Assembly (NCBI GenBank): GCA_910585015.1
Contig: CAJUCT010000013.1
Coordinates: 1 to 64,000 of the forward strand
DNA length: 64,000 nucleotides
Source: an uncultured Acetatifactor sp.
Lineage (GTDB): Bacteria > Bacillota > Clostridia > Lachnospirales > Lachnospiraceae
Direction of reading: 5' to 3'
Shown here: in pieces, positions 25,232 to 34,057 of the stretch
How positions within the stretch are numbered: position 1 is the first letter of the stretch
Layout of the letters: every line of letters starts with the position of its first letter
Made by a program: the position numbers and the translations under genes
Notes under the pieces: model-generated
Seen by the model: only the letters and a program-made list of their open reading frames with translations
Databases searched by the model: none
Told to the model about the DNA's origin: nothing

Positions 25232-26332
25232 TCACGTCCGCACCTTGCTTCCAAACACAATTCCCCGCCTCAGCTGCGCCTCCAGATAAGCTTCCAGCGT
25301 CCAGTTCGGGCACATATATCCCTGGGAGGTGTCCGTGGTAAATCCGTGGTTTTGAAGGGTGCGGCGAATGCTGTCCTCATCCTCCCTGCAGTGGTAGGAG
25401 CAGATTGCGCAGCGTATGTTCCCGCACCGCTCCAGCAGCTTGTCCGCTCCCTCCAGTGCCGCCTTTTCCGCACCCTCGATATCCATTTTAATATAACCTA
25501 TCTCTTCCGACTCAAACAGCCCGTCCAAACTCACATGGCTGCCCTCATGAAAACGATCCAGGAAACCGTTTATAATCCGCACTTTGTCCCTGTCCCCGCA
25601 AAAGGTCTGCTCCAGGGCCTCTATCCATTCGGGGTCCGCCTCTATAAGATAAACTCCGGCTGCCCGATCCACACAGTCCAGCGCAAAAATACCCTCTGCG
25701 GCCCCGGCGTCCACCACGATATCCCCCTCTTTTACCCCATAGGGTTCCTTGTCATAGCAATGCGGCGAGCGTCCGTCCTGCTCCATCACCACCGAGCGGT
25801 AGTAGCTGACAATCCTGTTCTCGTCCCAGGTCCTGGGAAAAAACATTTTTCTCCCCTTATAGGGCACATACCTCATGCCGGTGGCGCCGTCCACCTCCAC
25901 CGCCACCGGCAGATTCTGATATTCCTCCACAAAATCATAGCTAATCAGATCTATCCGCCCTCTTTTATCAATATAATCTATAATCTCCGCAACCTCTGGA
26001 TCGTCCTTGTCCGCCCGGTGCTTGTAGTTCCAGTACTCCCGGTTGGCCAAAGTATAGACAGATTGGGACAGCATATCCACGCAGAGAATAAAGGCGTCCA
26101 TGAGCAGCAAAATCTTGCCTCTGTCCGTCTCCCCTTCTGTGATATTAGTACACAGTATTTCAAAACGGTTCAAAACATCTGCGTATTGACGCTCTGTAAA
26201 GGTGCTGCGGTTCACCTGCAGCTCCGCATAGACGCACTGCCTGATATCCGCCAGCGGAACATTTTCCACCGGCAGAGCGCCATTTTGGATGACATCTCTG
26301 AGTTTTAACAGTAATTCCCTTGTGTGATTCAT
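25232..26332 (-). CDS. FkbM-family methyltransferase with N-terminal helical domain
   Basis: 366 residues. The C-terminal half is a SAM-dependent methyltransferase of the FkbM type (VVDAGAAEGIFALDC near 207-220, IGYIKMDIEGAEKAALEGA). The first roughly 95 residues form a helical domain with LP....ADIRQCVYAEL, which is clearly related to the N-terminus of the divergently transcribed SGNH-like gene. The start at 26332 is set by GAGGT upstream. Acceptor unknown; context suggests a surface glycan or its precursor. Confidence 0.8.
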   Translation of the reverse strand: MNHTRELLLKLRDVIQNGALPVENVPLADIRQCVYAELQVNRSTFTERQYADVLNRFEILCTNITEGETDRGKILLLMDAFILCVDMLSQSVYTLANREYWNYKHRADKDDPEVAEIIDYIDKRGRIDLISYDFVEEYQNLPVAVEVDGATGMRYVPYKGRKMFFPRTWDENRIVSYYRSVVMEQDGRSPHCYDKEPYGVKEGDIVVDAGAAEGIFALDCVDRAAGVYLIEADPEWIEALEQTFCGDRDKVRIINGFLDRFHEGSHVSLDGLFESEEIGYIKMDIEGAEKAALEGADKLLERCGNIRCAICSYHCREDEDSIRRTLQNHGFTTDTSQGYMCPNWTLEAYLEAQLRRGIVFGSKVRT

Positions 26333-26368
26333 GGTTACCTCTTTCCTTCCGCCAGTCTGCTTTTTGGC

Positions 26369-26406
26369 TTGTACGGCTCCCCGCTTTGTGATAAAATTAA
26401 TATAAT
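26369..26406 (+). promoter_or_regulatory. Promoter for the SGNH-like gene
   Basis: TTGTAC (26369-26374), 17-base spacer, TAAAAT (26392-26397); a further TATAAT lies at 26401-26406. It is in the 109-base space between divergent genes. Confidence 0.45.
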
Positions 26407-26441
26407 CTTTAATGTATACTTCAAAGACAGGTGGTATGTTT

Positions 26442-27449
26442 ATGCGAACTATACAGATTTTACTCCAACTTGTCAACTCCATAACAGCCAATCCCTCCAT
26501 CCTTCCCCTTTTGCCCTGGGAGGACATCCGGCTGTGTCTGCTTATGGAACTGGAATACCGCGATCATCTCTATACCAGAGAACAGATCAAGCATAGAAAT
26601 GCATTGTTTCTGGAATTGATAGCGGAAACCCGGCAATACGCGTCTTTAGGGGATGCCGAAGCCGTAGTCTTCCGGCTTCAGCAGATGGTCTTTACCCTGC
26701 AGACCCTGCCGGAATCGGAGCACACGAAACGCTTGTCGGAACAGGCCAATTTTGACCACGCATGCTTAAATCATTATAAAAACAACACTATTGTTATACT
26801 TGGCGATTCCCATGTAAACTTTTTCAGCGGCAATGAAGAACTCTCTTTTCTTCCCATAGGACAGGATATCAATGTCTGCTTAGACAATTCGCCCTATCCT
26901 TTTACCTCATTGCACCTTGGACCCTGCCTGGCCTACAGCAGCAACCGCTATAATACCACCTTTTCTTTCAGGGAAAAGCTGGAATATCTATGTCAAAACT
27001 TTATAAAAGCAAAGGCCCGGATCGTTTGCTGTCTCGGAGAAATTGATATCCGCGTACATGTGTTCAAACAGGCCGCTCTGCAAAACAGAAGCTATCAGGA
27101 TATTGTAGACGATATACTTGCACAGTATTTTGCGTTTCTTCTCCGCCTGCAGGGGCTTGGCTATCAAGTCTCCTGCTGGGGGCCCGTGGCTTCTCAGAGC
27201 GAGGCATGCCCGGTAGACCCCCGTTTCCCGCGCAACGGAACCGAGATACAGCGCAACATGGCCACCGCATATTTTAACCAGGAGTTATCCCTGTTCTGCC
27301 AGCAGAATAGTATGCCCTTTTTGTCCATTTTTCAGGAACTGGTTACGCCGGATTACCATACGCTGGATCAATATTATTCCCCGGACCACTGTCATTTGGG
27401 GCAGGCTGCGCTGCCCCTGGCCCTGCCCCAGTGGCAGAAGCTATTGTAG
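26442..27449 (+). CDS. SGNH/GDSL-like hydrolase or acyl-modifying protein
   Basis: 335 residues, the only intact plus-strand gene. An N-terminal helical domain (about 1-95, LPLLPWEDIRLCLLMEL) is shared with the FkbM gene opposite. Then an SGNH fold: GDSH at 121-124 (block I nucleophile Ser), and SPDHCHLG near 311-320 as the Asp-x-x-His block. No signal peptide or membrane anchor, so probably cytoplasmic. The start at 26442 places AGGTGG seven bases upstream; ATGs at 26412 and 26436 are worse placed. Likely acts on an acylated glycan precursor, but the substrate is unknown. Confidence 0.7.
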   Translation: MRTIQILLQLVNSITANPSILPLLPWEDIRLCLLMELEYRDHLYTREQIKHRNALFLELIAETRQYASLGDAEAVVFRLQQMVFTLQTLPESEHTKRLSEQANFDHACLNHYKNNTIVILGDSHVNFFSGNEELSFLPIGQDINVCLDNSPYPFTSLHLGPCLAYSSNRYNTTFSFREKLEYLCQNFIKAKARIVCCLGEIDIRVHVFKQAALQNRSYQDIVDDILAQYFAFLLRLQGLGYQVSCWGPVASQSEACPVDPRFPRNGTEIQRNMATAYFNQELSLFCQQNSMPFLSIFQELVTPDYHTLDQYYSPDHCHLGQAALPLALPQWQKLL

Positions 27450-27496
27450 AGAATCTTCTCATGCTGCCGCCAATCTGCCCGCTTCATCAAAATGCC

Positions 27497-28432
27497 CTAT
27501 TCCCATACCTCTATATAGCTGTCCTTGAACTCCTCCTGGGCAATCTCCAGCATCCGGCGGGCGGACAGCTTGCTCTGATACTCTTTATTGTCAAACAGAT
27601 TCCGGTGATCGGGGCGCACGGTGTGCCCCTTTTCAAAGGACAGCGCGAAAAAGTCCCTTCCCAGCCATTCGTAATCCTCGTCATCCAGTGTATGGGGATC
27701 CAGAAATTCTCCCGCATAGCGGAAGGAGTTCCAATTGCGCAGCCTGTAGGCTGTGGGATGGCGGAAAGCCACATAGGTCCCATAGGTCTCAAACTCACTG
27801 AAGCTGTTGCTGGTCAATTGCTTTGGATCAATTGCGTGAAGCACCTTCTCATAAAAGCGCTCACCCGGTATCTGCTCATTGGCCTGTATGTCCCTGATCA
27901 ACTCCCGCATAATCTCACAGTTAATCAACATATGTTCGGCGATAAATGATTTTTCAATACATTTGCGCATCCCCGGCAGCAGTTTCTCCAATGTGCGAAA
28001 ATATTCCTCATGGCACTCATGCTTCAGATCCAGATAGGGTATGCCGCTTTCCTCCTGAAACATGGAAAAAGGTTTACAGGGCACGGTATCCCCGTCCCAC
28101 ACCAGGTAGTAGGCATCCCCGCACTGCGCATGATACTGCATCTTAAGAAACTGCTGGTAGTACCAGCCGGTTATCCCCCGGGGCACGTCCTCCCTGCCCA
28201 GCACCTCCTGCATCACACCATGCACGGCGGCAAAGGGAATAATATCATCCTCCGCCAAAAATCCTACCCTCTCGCCCAGACCGCTCTCCGCCACCAGCCG
28301 CCCCACTTCCTCGTTTCCTACAAACAGAAGCCGCCTGCCGGGCATGTTTTGAATTAAGCGCGGATAATTGCACTGCAGCCGCAGGTAGTCTTTGGCTGTG
28401 GTGACGATCAGTACGTCGTAGTTTTCCTGCAT
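27497..28432 (-). CDS. DUF6492-like glycosyltransferase
   Basis: 311 residues. A beta-strand start (YDVLIVTTAKDYLRL), WYYQQFLKMQYH and YLVWDGDTVPCKPF, where D-G-D resembles the DxD metal site of GT-A enzymes, match the DUF6492 glycosyltransferase-like family as I remember it. Its ATG is one base after the stop of the HD-domain gene (TGA-C-ATG), so it is probably translated from the same message, unless the upstream operon inserted there recently. Convergent with the SGNH-like gene; no terminator is seen between them. Confidence 0.6.
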   Translation of the reverse strand: MQENYDVLIVTTAKDYLRLQCNYPRLIQNMPGRRLLFVGNEEVGRLVAESGLGERVGFLAEDDIIPFAAVHGVMQEVLGREDVPRGITGWYYQQFLKMQYHAQCGDAYYLVWDGDTVPCKPFSMFQEESGIPYLDLKHECHEEYFRTLEKLLPGMRKCIEKSFIAEHMLINCEIMRELIRDIQANEQIPGERFYEKVLHAIDPKQLTSNSFSEFETYGTYVAFRHPTAYRLRNWNSFRYAGEFLDPHTLDDEDYEWLGRDFFALSFEKGHTVRPDHRNLFDNKEYQSKLSARRMLEIAQEEFKDSYIEVWE

Positions 28433-28433
28433 G

Positions 28434-30674
28434 TCAGTTTCCTTTCCGAGATGCCTCCAGTTCTGCCGCCATTGTATAGTACAGATAATAATCCGAATAG
28501 TAGTCGTAGTATATTGGTATGTTATCTATATCTATCCTGTCCGAACTCTCCCGTTCTTCCTGCACTTTTTTCTTTATCTCTTCGTATTCCTGATTGTTCA
28601 CATAACCGCAGACCGCATCCCTCTCATCCGGGCTGATAATAAATGAATCAAAATATGTCTCCCATTCCATTTCACTTTTTATTGTCTCATATTGTCCTTT
28701 ATCATATTGTCGGAGTTTCTGTTTGAGGTAGCTTTCCACAAGATCCTTCTCGGGCCTCTTTTCAATCGAAAAACTTTGACATATAAGAACCCTCAGATAG
28801 CAGGCCGTCTTCTCAATTTCTCCCTTGCCTTCCAATAACTCTGCTTTCTTAATACATCCCAGCAGCTGCCCCCAAAGAGCCAGGCAATAATAGAAATGAA
28901 ACTTTTTCCAAATATACGCAAGCCCTGCGCCTTTCTCACTCGAGTCCGATTTCTTTTGAGTTCCACTCTTCCCAATTTGGTCTATCCACTTCTCAAGTTC
29001 TTTACGATCTTCCTCACAGCTTGTTTTGAATGCGTCCGCCGCCATCCGGTTCATTATTGGTTCAAAACATTTCTTCTGGTTTTCAAATCCATTTATATTT
29101 AGTTCACCCTTAAATTCGTCTAAGTACTTTTTATATGACAGGCTTTCTCCATAAGTTCCAAACCAATCAGCGACAATCTCCGCCTTAAGCATAATAGGAT
29201 TGCTGCTGACAAAAAACTCCAGGAAGGTTTCTGGAAAGTCCGGCTGTTCTCTCAACATCTTCTTAATCTCCCGCATACCTTCAGCCCGTTTAAGCGCATA
29301 GTTCGGGCTATAGGCCGCCAGCTGAAGCAATTTACTTTTGTCATACCGCACCAGAATGGTCAGGTTTTCTTTTTGGGATTTTTTACTTTGGGAAAGCGGT
29401 GTTATACATAGTTCAGAGCAGGCGTCCACATTAAATAAGCGTCGATACGCAAAAGTCGTGGTGTTAATCCCCCTTCTTTCACCGCACCAACAGGAATATT
29501 CCCTTTCTCCTTGCCCTACCCTTCTCTTGTCGTAGATAAGAGGCATATAACACTCCCCGCAGACAAAAAAATTACTTTGCGTACTGATTTCAAAATAACT
29601 CCTGTTCCACTCCTGTAGATCGTCGCACAGCCTAAACAAGTAGGACATAGGATTGTCCCGAAATACATTTTTATAGTGATGGCTCTTTTTTGCCCCCATG
29701 TCTATAAACTTCATTGTATGGTTATAAATCATTACGGCACTCAATTCTATCACCGCCTTTTTGATCGGGGGCAGACTCGCAATTTTGCCGTTATCATAAT
29801 ACTTGTACAACAAAACCACAGCAGACAGCGCACCATGATCCCGCTTTTCCACCTGCTTTGCCACCTCCTTCTGTCCCACAATCCGATAAAGCAAACTGTC
29901 CTGAAGAACAGAATGAAGCGTTGCAAGCGTCTCCACTTCCTCTATGAATAAATTGGTGAAGGGTAGGAAACTGCCTAACTCACGCACAGTTTTTCCTATG
30001 TATCTTATCGGATATCCAATGTCATGTAGCAGGGATGCCATAATCGCTGACGCATGGAACAGATAACTATATAGAATTTTCTCCCTCTCGTCCCCCCGGA
30101 TATTAAGAATTTCCCATATCTTCCTCTCCACGCCAGACATGTTTTCAATCTCTTCCACAATGCTCTTTCTTATCATCCGTCCGACTTCATTGTCCAGTCT
30201 CTGATATATTTTCCTGCATCTATCTTCAAAATTCAACTCGTCCAAAAATGTGAACATTTCATACATATTCCGCACCTGATGTACATAATGATCCCGATAA
30301 TAGGTATATTCATGACTGTCTTTGTTATATTCAAGGTGCATCATCCACTCAAAATAGAAGTAAGATGATTTAAACAACTGGCAGGCTCCTTCTATATCCA
30401 CATATGCACTCAGGAACTTTTCTGTAGCGCCCTCAATCACTTCACAGAGTTCATCATTCCCTTCGCCATATACTTTCTTTACCGTCAGATAAGTGTCCTC
30501 TATCTCTTCTAAATTCCACCGTTCCTCCGGTTCTATCCGCTGTAATTCATCCAAATATTTCCTTAACATTTCCTCTTTCTCCAAGGAGTCAATGCCCTTT
30601 AGATATCTCTCACGAACTGGTTCAAAGTCCAAAACAAATTTTCTCAATTCCTCATAATTGCACTTAATATCCAT
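28434..30674 (-). CDS. HD-domain protein with Cys4 zinc-ribbon-like insert, unknown system
   Basis: 746 residues. An N-terminal helical region is followed by a complete-looking HD metal-phosphohydrolase core: H132 (HYVHQVRN), H217-D218 (SLLHDIG), H280 (EKRDHGALSA), H319 (IYNHT) and D351/D352 (LCDDLQEW). A small insert then has C372, C375 and C395, C397 (CGEC...CWC), consistent with one structural zinc. The remaining 330 or so residues are helical and unrecognised, ending in a tyrosine-rich stretch. HD proteins of this kind hydrolyse phosphoesters, including nucleotides; the substrate here is unknown. It follows the ParA-like gene by 23 bases, with GGGGGA before its ATG, and belongs to the same operon. 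Confidence 0.75.
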   Translation of the reverse strand: MDIKCNYEELRKFVLDFEPVRERYLKGIDSLEKEEMLRKYLDELQRIEPEERWNLEEIEDTYLTVKKVYGEGNDELCEVIEGATEKFLSAYVDIEGACQLFKSSYFYFEWMMHLEYNKDSHEYTYYRDHYVHQVRNMYEMFTFLDELNFEDRCRKIYQRLDNEVGRMIRKSIVEEIENMSGVERKIWEILNIRGDEREKILYSYLFHASAIMASLLHDIGYPIRYIGKTVRELGSFLPFTNLFIEEVETLATLHSVLQDSLLYRIVGQKEVAKQVEKRDHGALSAVVLLYKYYDNGKIASLPPIKKAVIELSAVMIYNHTMKFIDMGAKKSHHYKNVFRDNPMSYLFRLCDDLQEWNRSYFEISTQSNFFVCGECYMPLIYDKRRVGQGEREYSCWCGERRGINTTTFAYRRLFNVDACSELCITPLSQSKKSQKENLTILVRYDKSKLLQLAAYSPNYALKRAEGMREIKKMLREQPDFPETFLEFFVSSNPIMLKAEIVADWFGTYGESLSYKKYLDEFKGELNINGFENQKKCFEPIMNRMAADAFKTSCEEDRKELEKWIDQIGKSGTQKKSDSSEKGAGLAYIWKKFHFYYCLALWGQLLGCIKKAELLEGKGEIEKTACYLRVLICQSFSIEKRPEKDLVESYLKQKLRQYDKGQYETIKSEMEWETYFDSFIISPDERDAVCGYVNNQEYEEIKKKVQEERESSDRIDIDNIPIYYDYYSDYYLYYTMAAELEASRKGN

Positions 30675-30697
30675 TTACGTCCCCCAGTGTGGATTTT

Positions 30698-31690
30698 CTA
30701 TACTTCCAATGGCAAAAGCTGATAGGGAAAATTTTCTCTCGGCTTTTCCCGGCAGAATTCGTAATACTCCTTTTGAAAACAGTTTTTTATAAATGCGACT
30801 TTGGCTCCTGTTTTTCTGTTTATTTCATCCATATACTTTTGAACGGCTGCGTCTTCAAACTCTCCTTCACGGTTCTCGCTGAAAACCACATATATCCTGT
30901 CATAATTCCCGTATACAGGATCTGTTTCCACCGCTTTAAACACATCTTCTCGCATGGCATCCAAATGGCTCCTGTCAGCAGTGGATACCGTGTAATAGAA
31001 TATCTTCCCCTTACTTTCCTCACGGCAGAAGTCCCGCAAGACCTCTATCACCACATCAGAATATTCATCATATCCCGCCGGCATGTCAATCACTACATCC
31101 TGATACTGCTCTCTGTCACATATTTCCCTTAACAGAGTTTTCATTTTGACCCTAAATCGACCTACACTTAACGCCGGCTGGTTTTTCCCCTGATAGCCGA
31201 AACGTTTTCGCTCCTGAAGTTCAGACGAACAGAAAACGAAATCCAGATACCCATTAAACGCCTCCACATTCTCCACCTTGTCAAGAATCATTCCTGCTTT
31301 TTTAACAACTACGCCGCTTTCTGTCACTATTTCCGATAGAGCGCTACACTTTCCGGACAAAAAATCATTTAAACTATTATGTTGATAATCCTTTCTAAAA
31401 AGGAAATAATTTTGACTAGGATTTACCCCCAACCCCTTCCCCTCTTCTTCAATTTGTCCTAACCTTATATCCTCATTCTTGCAGAATGTTTCCTTGTCCT
31501 TAGTGTAGACCAGCACCTGCAATCCCGTGCCCTTAAAATCTGCATCCAGCAGCAGAACATGAGCCTTGTCATCCGCCCGGCCTGCGCTTTTCGCTATTTC
31601 CGCCGCAAATTCCAATGACTTAAAAAGAGAAAATGCGGTTTTACCGCATCCTCCCTTTATAGAATGAACCACATGAAATGTTTTCCCCAT
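30698..31690 (-). CDS. ParA/MinD-like ATPase, unknown system
   Basis: 330 residues. Deviant Walker A SIKGGCGKT at about 10-18 with the signature lysine, a switch segment LLLDADFKGTG near 46-56, and a Walker B-like VVIDMPAG. These place it in the SIMIBI class of dimerising ATPases (ParA, MinD, ArsA relatives). No ParB, replication or flagellar gene is nearby, so chromosome or plasmid partition is unlikely. It sits between the 691-residue gene (24-base gap) and the HD-domain gene (23-base gap), each with its own ribosome binding site (here GGAGGG). ATG at 31690 preferred over GTG at 31693. Confidence 0.8.
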   Translation of the reverse strand: MGKTFHVVHSIKGGCGKTAFSLFKSLEFAAEIAKSAGRADDKAHVLLLDADFKGTGLQVLVYTKDKETFCKNEDIRLGQIEEEGKGLGVNPSQNYFLFRKDYQHNSLNDFLSGKCSALSEIVTESGVVVKKAGMILDKVENVEAFNGYLDFVFCSSELQERKRFGYQGKNQPALSVGRFRVKMKTLLREICDREQYQDVVIDMPAGYDEYSDVVIEVLRDFCREESKGKIFYYTVSTADRSHLDAMREDVFKAVETDPVYGNYDRIYVVFSENREGEFEDAAVQKYMDEINRKTGAKVAFIKNCFQKEYYEFCREKPRENFPYQLLPLEV

Positions 31691-31714
31691 CACACATATC
31701 CCTCCGTATTTCTT

Positions 31715-33790
31715 CTATTCGCTATGGTTATAAAGTCTGCTGTCAACATAACCCAGATTCTCGCAGGAGTTGTGTATAGCCCTCAACAGATTTATAAAAA
31801 CCGTCTCAGATAAATTGGGACAATATCTATTCCTGAATTCATAGAGTAAATACTCCTCTTTCCTCTCATAATCCCGTATCCACGCCATATTCAAATTGCT
31901 CATCACTGACAAGATCGTGCGTCTCGGCTCAAAAAGCTGTGAACTAATATAGGTATCATCCTCATTATCCGAATCCGCCTTCTCAACAAAGCCTCCCCAG
32001 GAAACCCGGGAATCAAAGAAACCATCCCTGAGCAGATACCCTATAAGGATCCCCTCTACATCCATCGCCCTGGAACTGACAGCATTGCCAAGCAGCCTGT
32101 GCAGATACTTTTTCACACAAGTATGCTTTACCTCTAAGAATCCCTTTTTCAGCACCTCCTGCACGAAGTTACCGATTTGATCGTAATAACTCTCATCCCC
32201 TCTTTTTTCGATTTTAAAGTCCAGTTTTGAATTGGCAGTAAATTTATCCGGCCACGATATAACCAGCCGGATATCCCTCAGCAGCCGAATTCCCTGATTT
32301 TCATCTTCTATGCCAACATTGCTGAAAAATTTAATATAAAATTCATTGCTGATGCTTTTCACAATTTTCCACAAGTCAATTATAACCTTTTTATCCTTAG
32401 AATACTTGATGAATCCAGCAACTTCGCTGCTTATATCCTTGCTCTGAGAGGGCATCTTATAGACCGCCAGTTCCCTACCGTCATAATTCTCATCGTTACA
32501 TACATCCCGATTATACAAATTCTGAACCGGTATCCGTTTCCCATAGCTGACATACAGATATACCTCAAATTGAGGTGTCATGACGCTTTGAATAGCTTTA
32601 AAGAGCTTCTCACTAAACTGCATTCGCGCCGTGGCACCACTGTTAAAGCTGTTTAGCCATTCTCCGACTGTCTTGTATGCCTGCTTATAGTACAAGAGCT
32701 TATTTTCTTTCTTGGTCTCATTCTTGGCCGTCTGCCAAATCCATTCCAGCTGAGGCTGCACCATCCTCTCTTCTATGGACTTACCTTCCTGCCCCTGACA
32801 GTAAAAACAACCCTCGTCCATAAAAAGGACAATATTATATTGTCTGAACAGCATTTCCAGATCAGAAAGTTTCAACAGATTAAACATTCTGCGATCTGAA
32901 TCTCTATTGGCCTCTTTCGGATAACTATCCGTAACAGAAAATATCAAACCGCCGCTGTCTGCATCCCGTTTCAGTTGAATTAGCTGCACCTGATACGCGA
33001 AACCCGACATTGTCCTATAATAATCAACTAATTTCTCGGGGGCAGCCACCTCTCCCAGGCATGCTACCCGCACACAATCCTCTGGCTTGATTTCTTTTCT
33101 GGTGTTAATATAATGCTCTACTTTTTCAATTAGACGAACCGATGAGATAACTGTCAGATTCTCCGCCTCAATGAAAGGAATCCCCTTCATTGTATCTCTC
33201 ATTACCTTCCGATCTGCATCAGGTTTATTGGCGCGCAGATAGACTTGATCCGTACTGTATACTATATATCTTGAACGCCGCCTTTTCTGACTCTCAAGAA
33301 TTTCATATGTGAGAGAATCCGTCTCGCACTGTCCCTCTGAAATCCAACGGTCAAATGTCCTGACCGCCAACTCCATCGGATGAGATCTGGGGATCATAAG
33401 CCAGTCTTCCCGGCTCACCGTACAACACTTCCATTTCAGCATGGCATCCAACTGCTGTAGGAACCGTCCCCGCTGACTGGTATCTTTAATGCTTGAGAAG
33501 ACAGCTATCAGGTGGATCAGCAACCCAATATAGTTATCCATATACGCATCAAAAATATCCTGCTTCGGTACCCCATCTGAGTTTTGTTCTATAGCGGAAA
33601 CATCTACGTCACTCTTTTCCAGCGCATCCATCATGTCCTCAAGTTCCGGCGTGACGGAAACAGGCTCCCATTGTAACCTGTCCTCCAGGAAATCAGCAAA
33701 AGTATCCGCTCTCGCCTGCCGATAAGGTTCACCCGTGAATACAGACGCCACTTGATGTTCCGTAATTAGTTTTTCATCCCTGTATTGCAT
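31715..33790 (-). CDS. Large protein of unknown function, first gene of the ParA/HD operon
   Basis: 691 residues, no signal peptide or membrane segment, and no family I recognise. It is rich in helices at the N-terminus (a run YIGLLIHLIAVFSSI near 88-102), with alternating strands and helices between 180 and 330. NIVLFMDEGCFY near 320-330 looks like a Walker B-type strand followed by Asp-Glu, but no P-loop precedes it. The C-terminal third has many charged helices. The ATG at 33790 (or TTG at 33793) follows GAGGAG only at a long distance (about 19 bases). It is first behind a strong promoter, so probably the most abundant product of the operon. Confidence 0.7.
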   Translation of the reverse strand: MQYRDEKLITEHQVASVFTGEPYRQARADTFADFLEDRLQWEPVSVTPELEDMMDALEKSDVDVSAIEQNSDGVPKQDIFDAYMDNYIGLLIHLIAVFSSIKDTSQRGRFLQQLDAMLKWKCCTVSREDWLMIPRSHPMELAVRTFDRWISEGQCETDSLTYEILESQKRRRSRYIVYSTDQVYLRANKPDADRKVMRDTMKGIPFIEAENLTVISSVRLIEKVEHYINTRKEIKPEDCVRVACLGEVAAPEKLVDYYRTMSGFAYQVQLIQLKRDADSGGLIFSVTDSYPKEANRDSDRRMFNLLKLSDLEMLFRQYNIVLFMDEGCFYCQGQEGKSIEERMVQPQLEWIWQTAKNETKKENKLLYYKQAYKTVGEWLNSFNSGATARMQFSEKLFKAIQSVMTPQFEVYLYVSYGKRIPVQNLYNRDVCNDENYDGRELAVYKMPSQSKDISSEVAGFIKYSKDKKVIIDLWKIVKSISNEFYIKFFSNVGIEDENQGIRLLRDIRLVISWPDKFTANSKLDFKIEKRGDESYYDQIGNFVQEVLKKGFLEVKHTCVKKYLHRLLGNAVSSRAMDVEGILIGYLLRDGFFDSRVSWGGFVEKADSDNEDDTYISSQLFEPRRTILSVMSNLNMAWIRDYERKEEYLLYEFRNRYCPNLSETVFINLLRAIHNSCENLGYVDSRLYNHSE

Positions 33791-33897
33791 CAATTTTTAT
33801 ACTCGCTTTCTCCTCTTCACTACCATTCTATTCTTCGCTCGCCCGCAAAAAACTTGTATGGTAGTATTTGTCAGGGAAAATTTGCGTTTTTTCAAAT

Positions 33898-33955
33898 GTG
33901 TAGGAAATTGCAAGCCTACACGTCTCATATTAGCAAATAGGCTTGTCCTTGTCAA
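33898..33955 (-). promoter_or_regulatory. Promoter with palindromic operator for the ParA/HD operon
   Basis: On the minus strand: -35 TTGACA (33955-33950), 17-base spacer, -10 TAATAT (33932-33927), near consensus; predicted start about 33920. CAAGCCTA (33945-33938, in the spacer) and TAGGCTTG (33918-33911, just after the start) form a perfect inverted repeat that brackets the -10 box, as a repressor site would. GTGTAGG/CCTACAC (33921-33915, 33904-33898) could form a hairpin at the very 5' end of the RNA. The leader to 33790 also has an ACTACCAT/ATGGTAGT pair (33819-33826, 33858-33865). Confidence 0.7.
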
Positions 33956-34057
33956 GAAAACAGCTAAAATATCTTACGTTTGTTGTCCAATATATGCAAA
34001 GTCTTTCCGTGTATCACATTCCGCTTATGCAATCTGCCAATATTCTGCATCTGATTT

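Noticed and set aside
30698..31690. Plasmid or chromosome partition ATPase
   Set aside because: No ParB, parS-like repeats or replication genes nearby, and the partners are an HD protein and an unknown protein.
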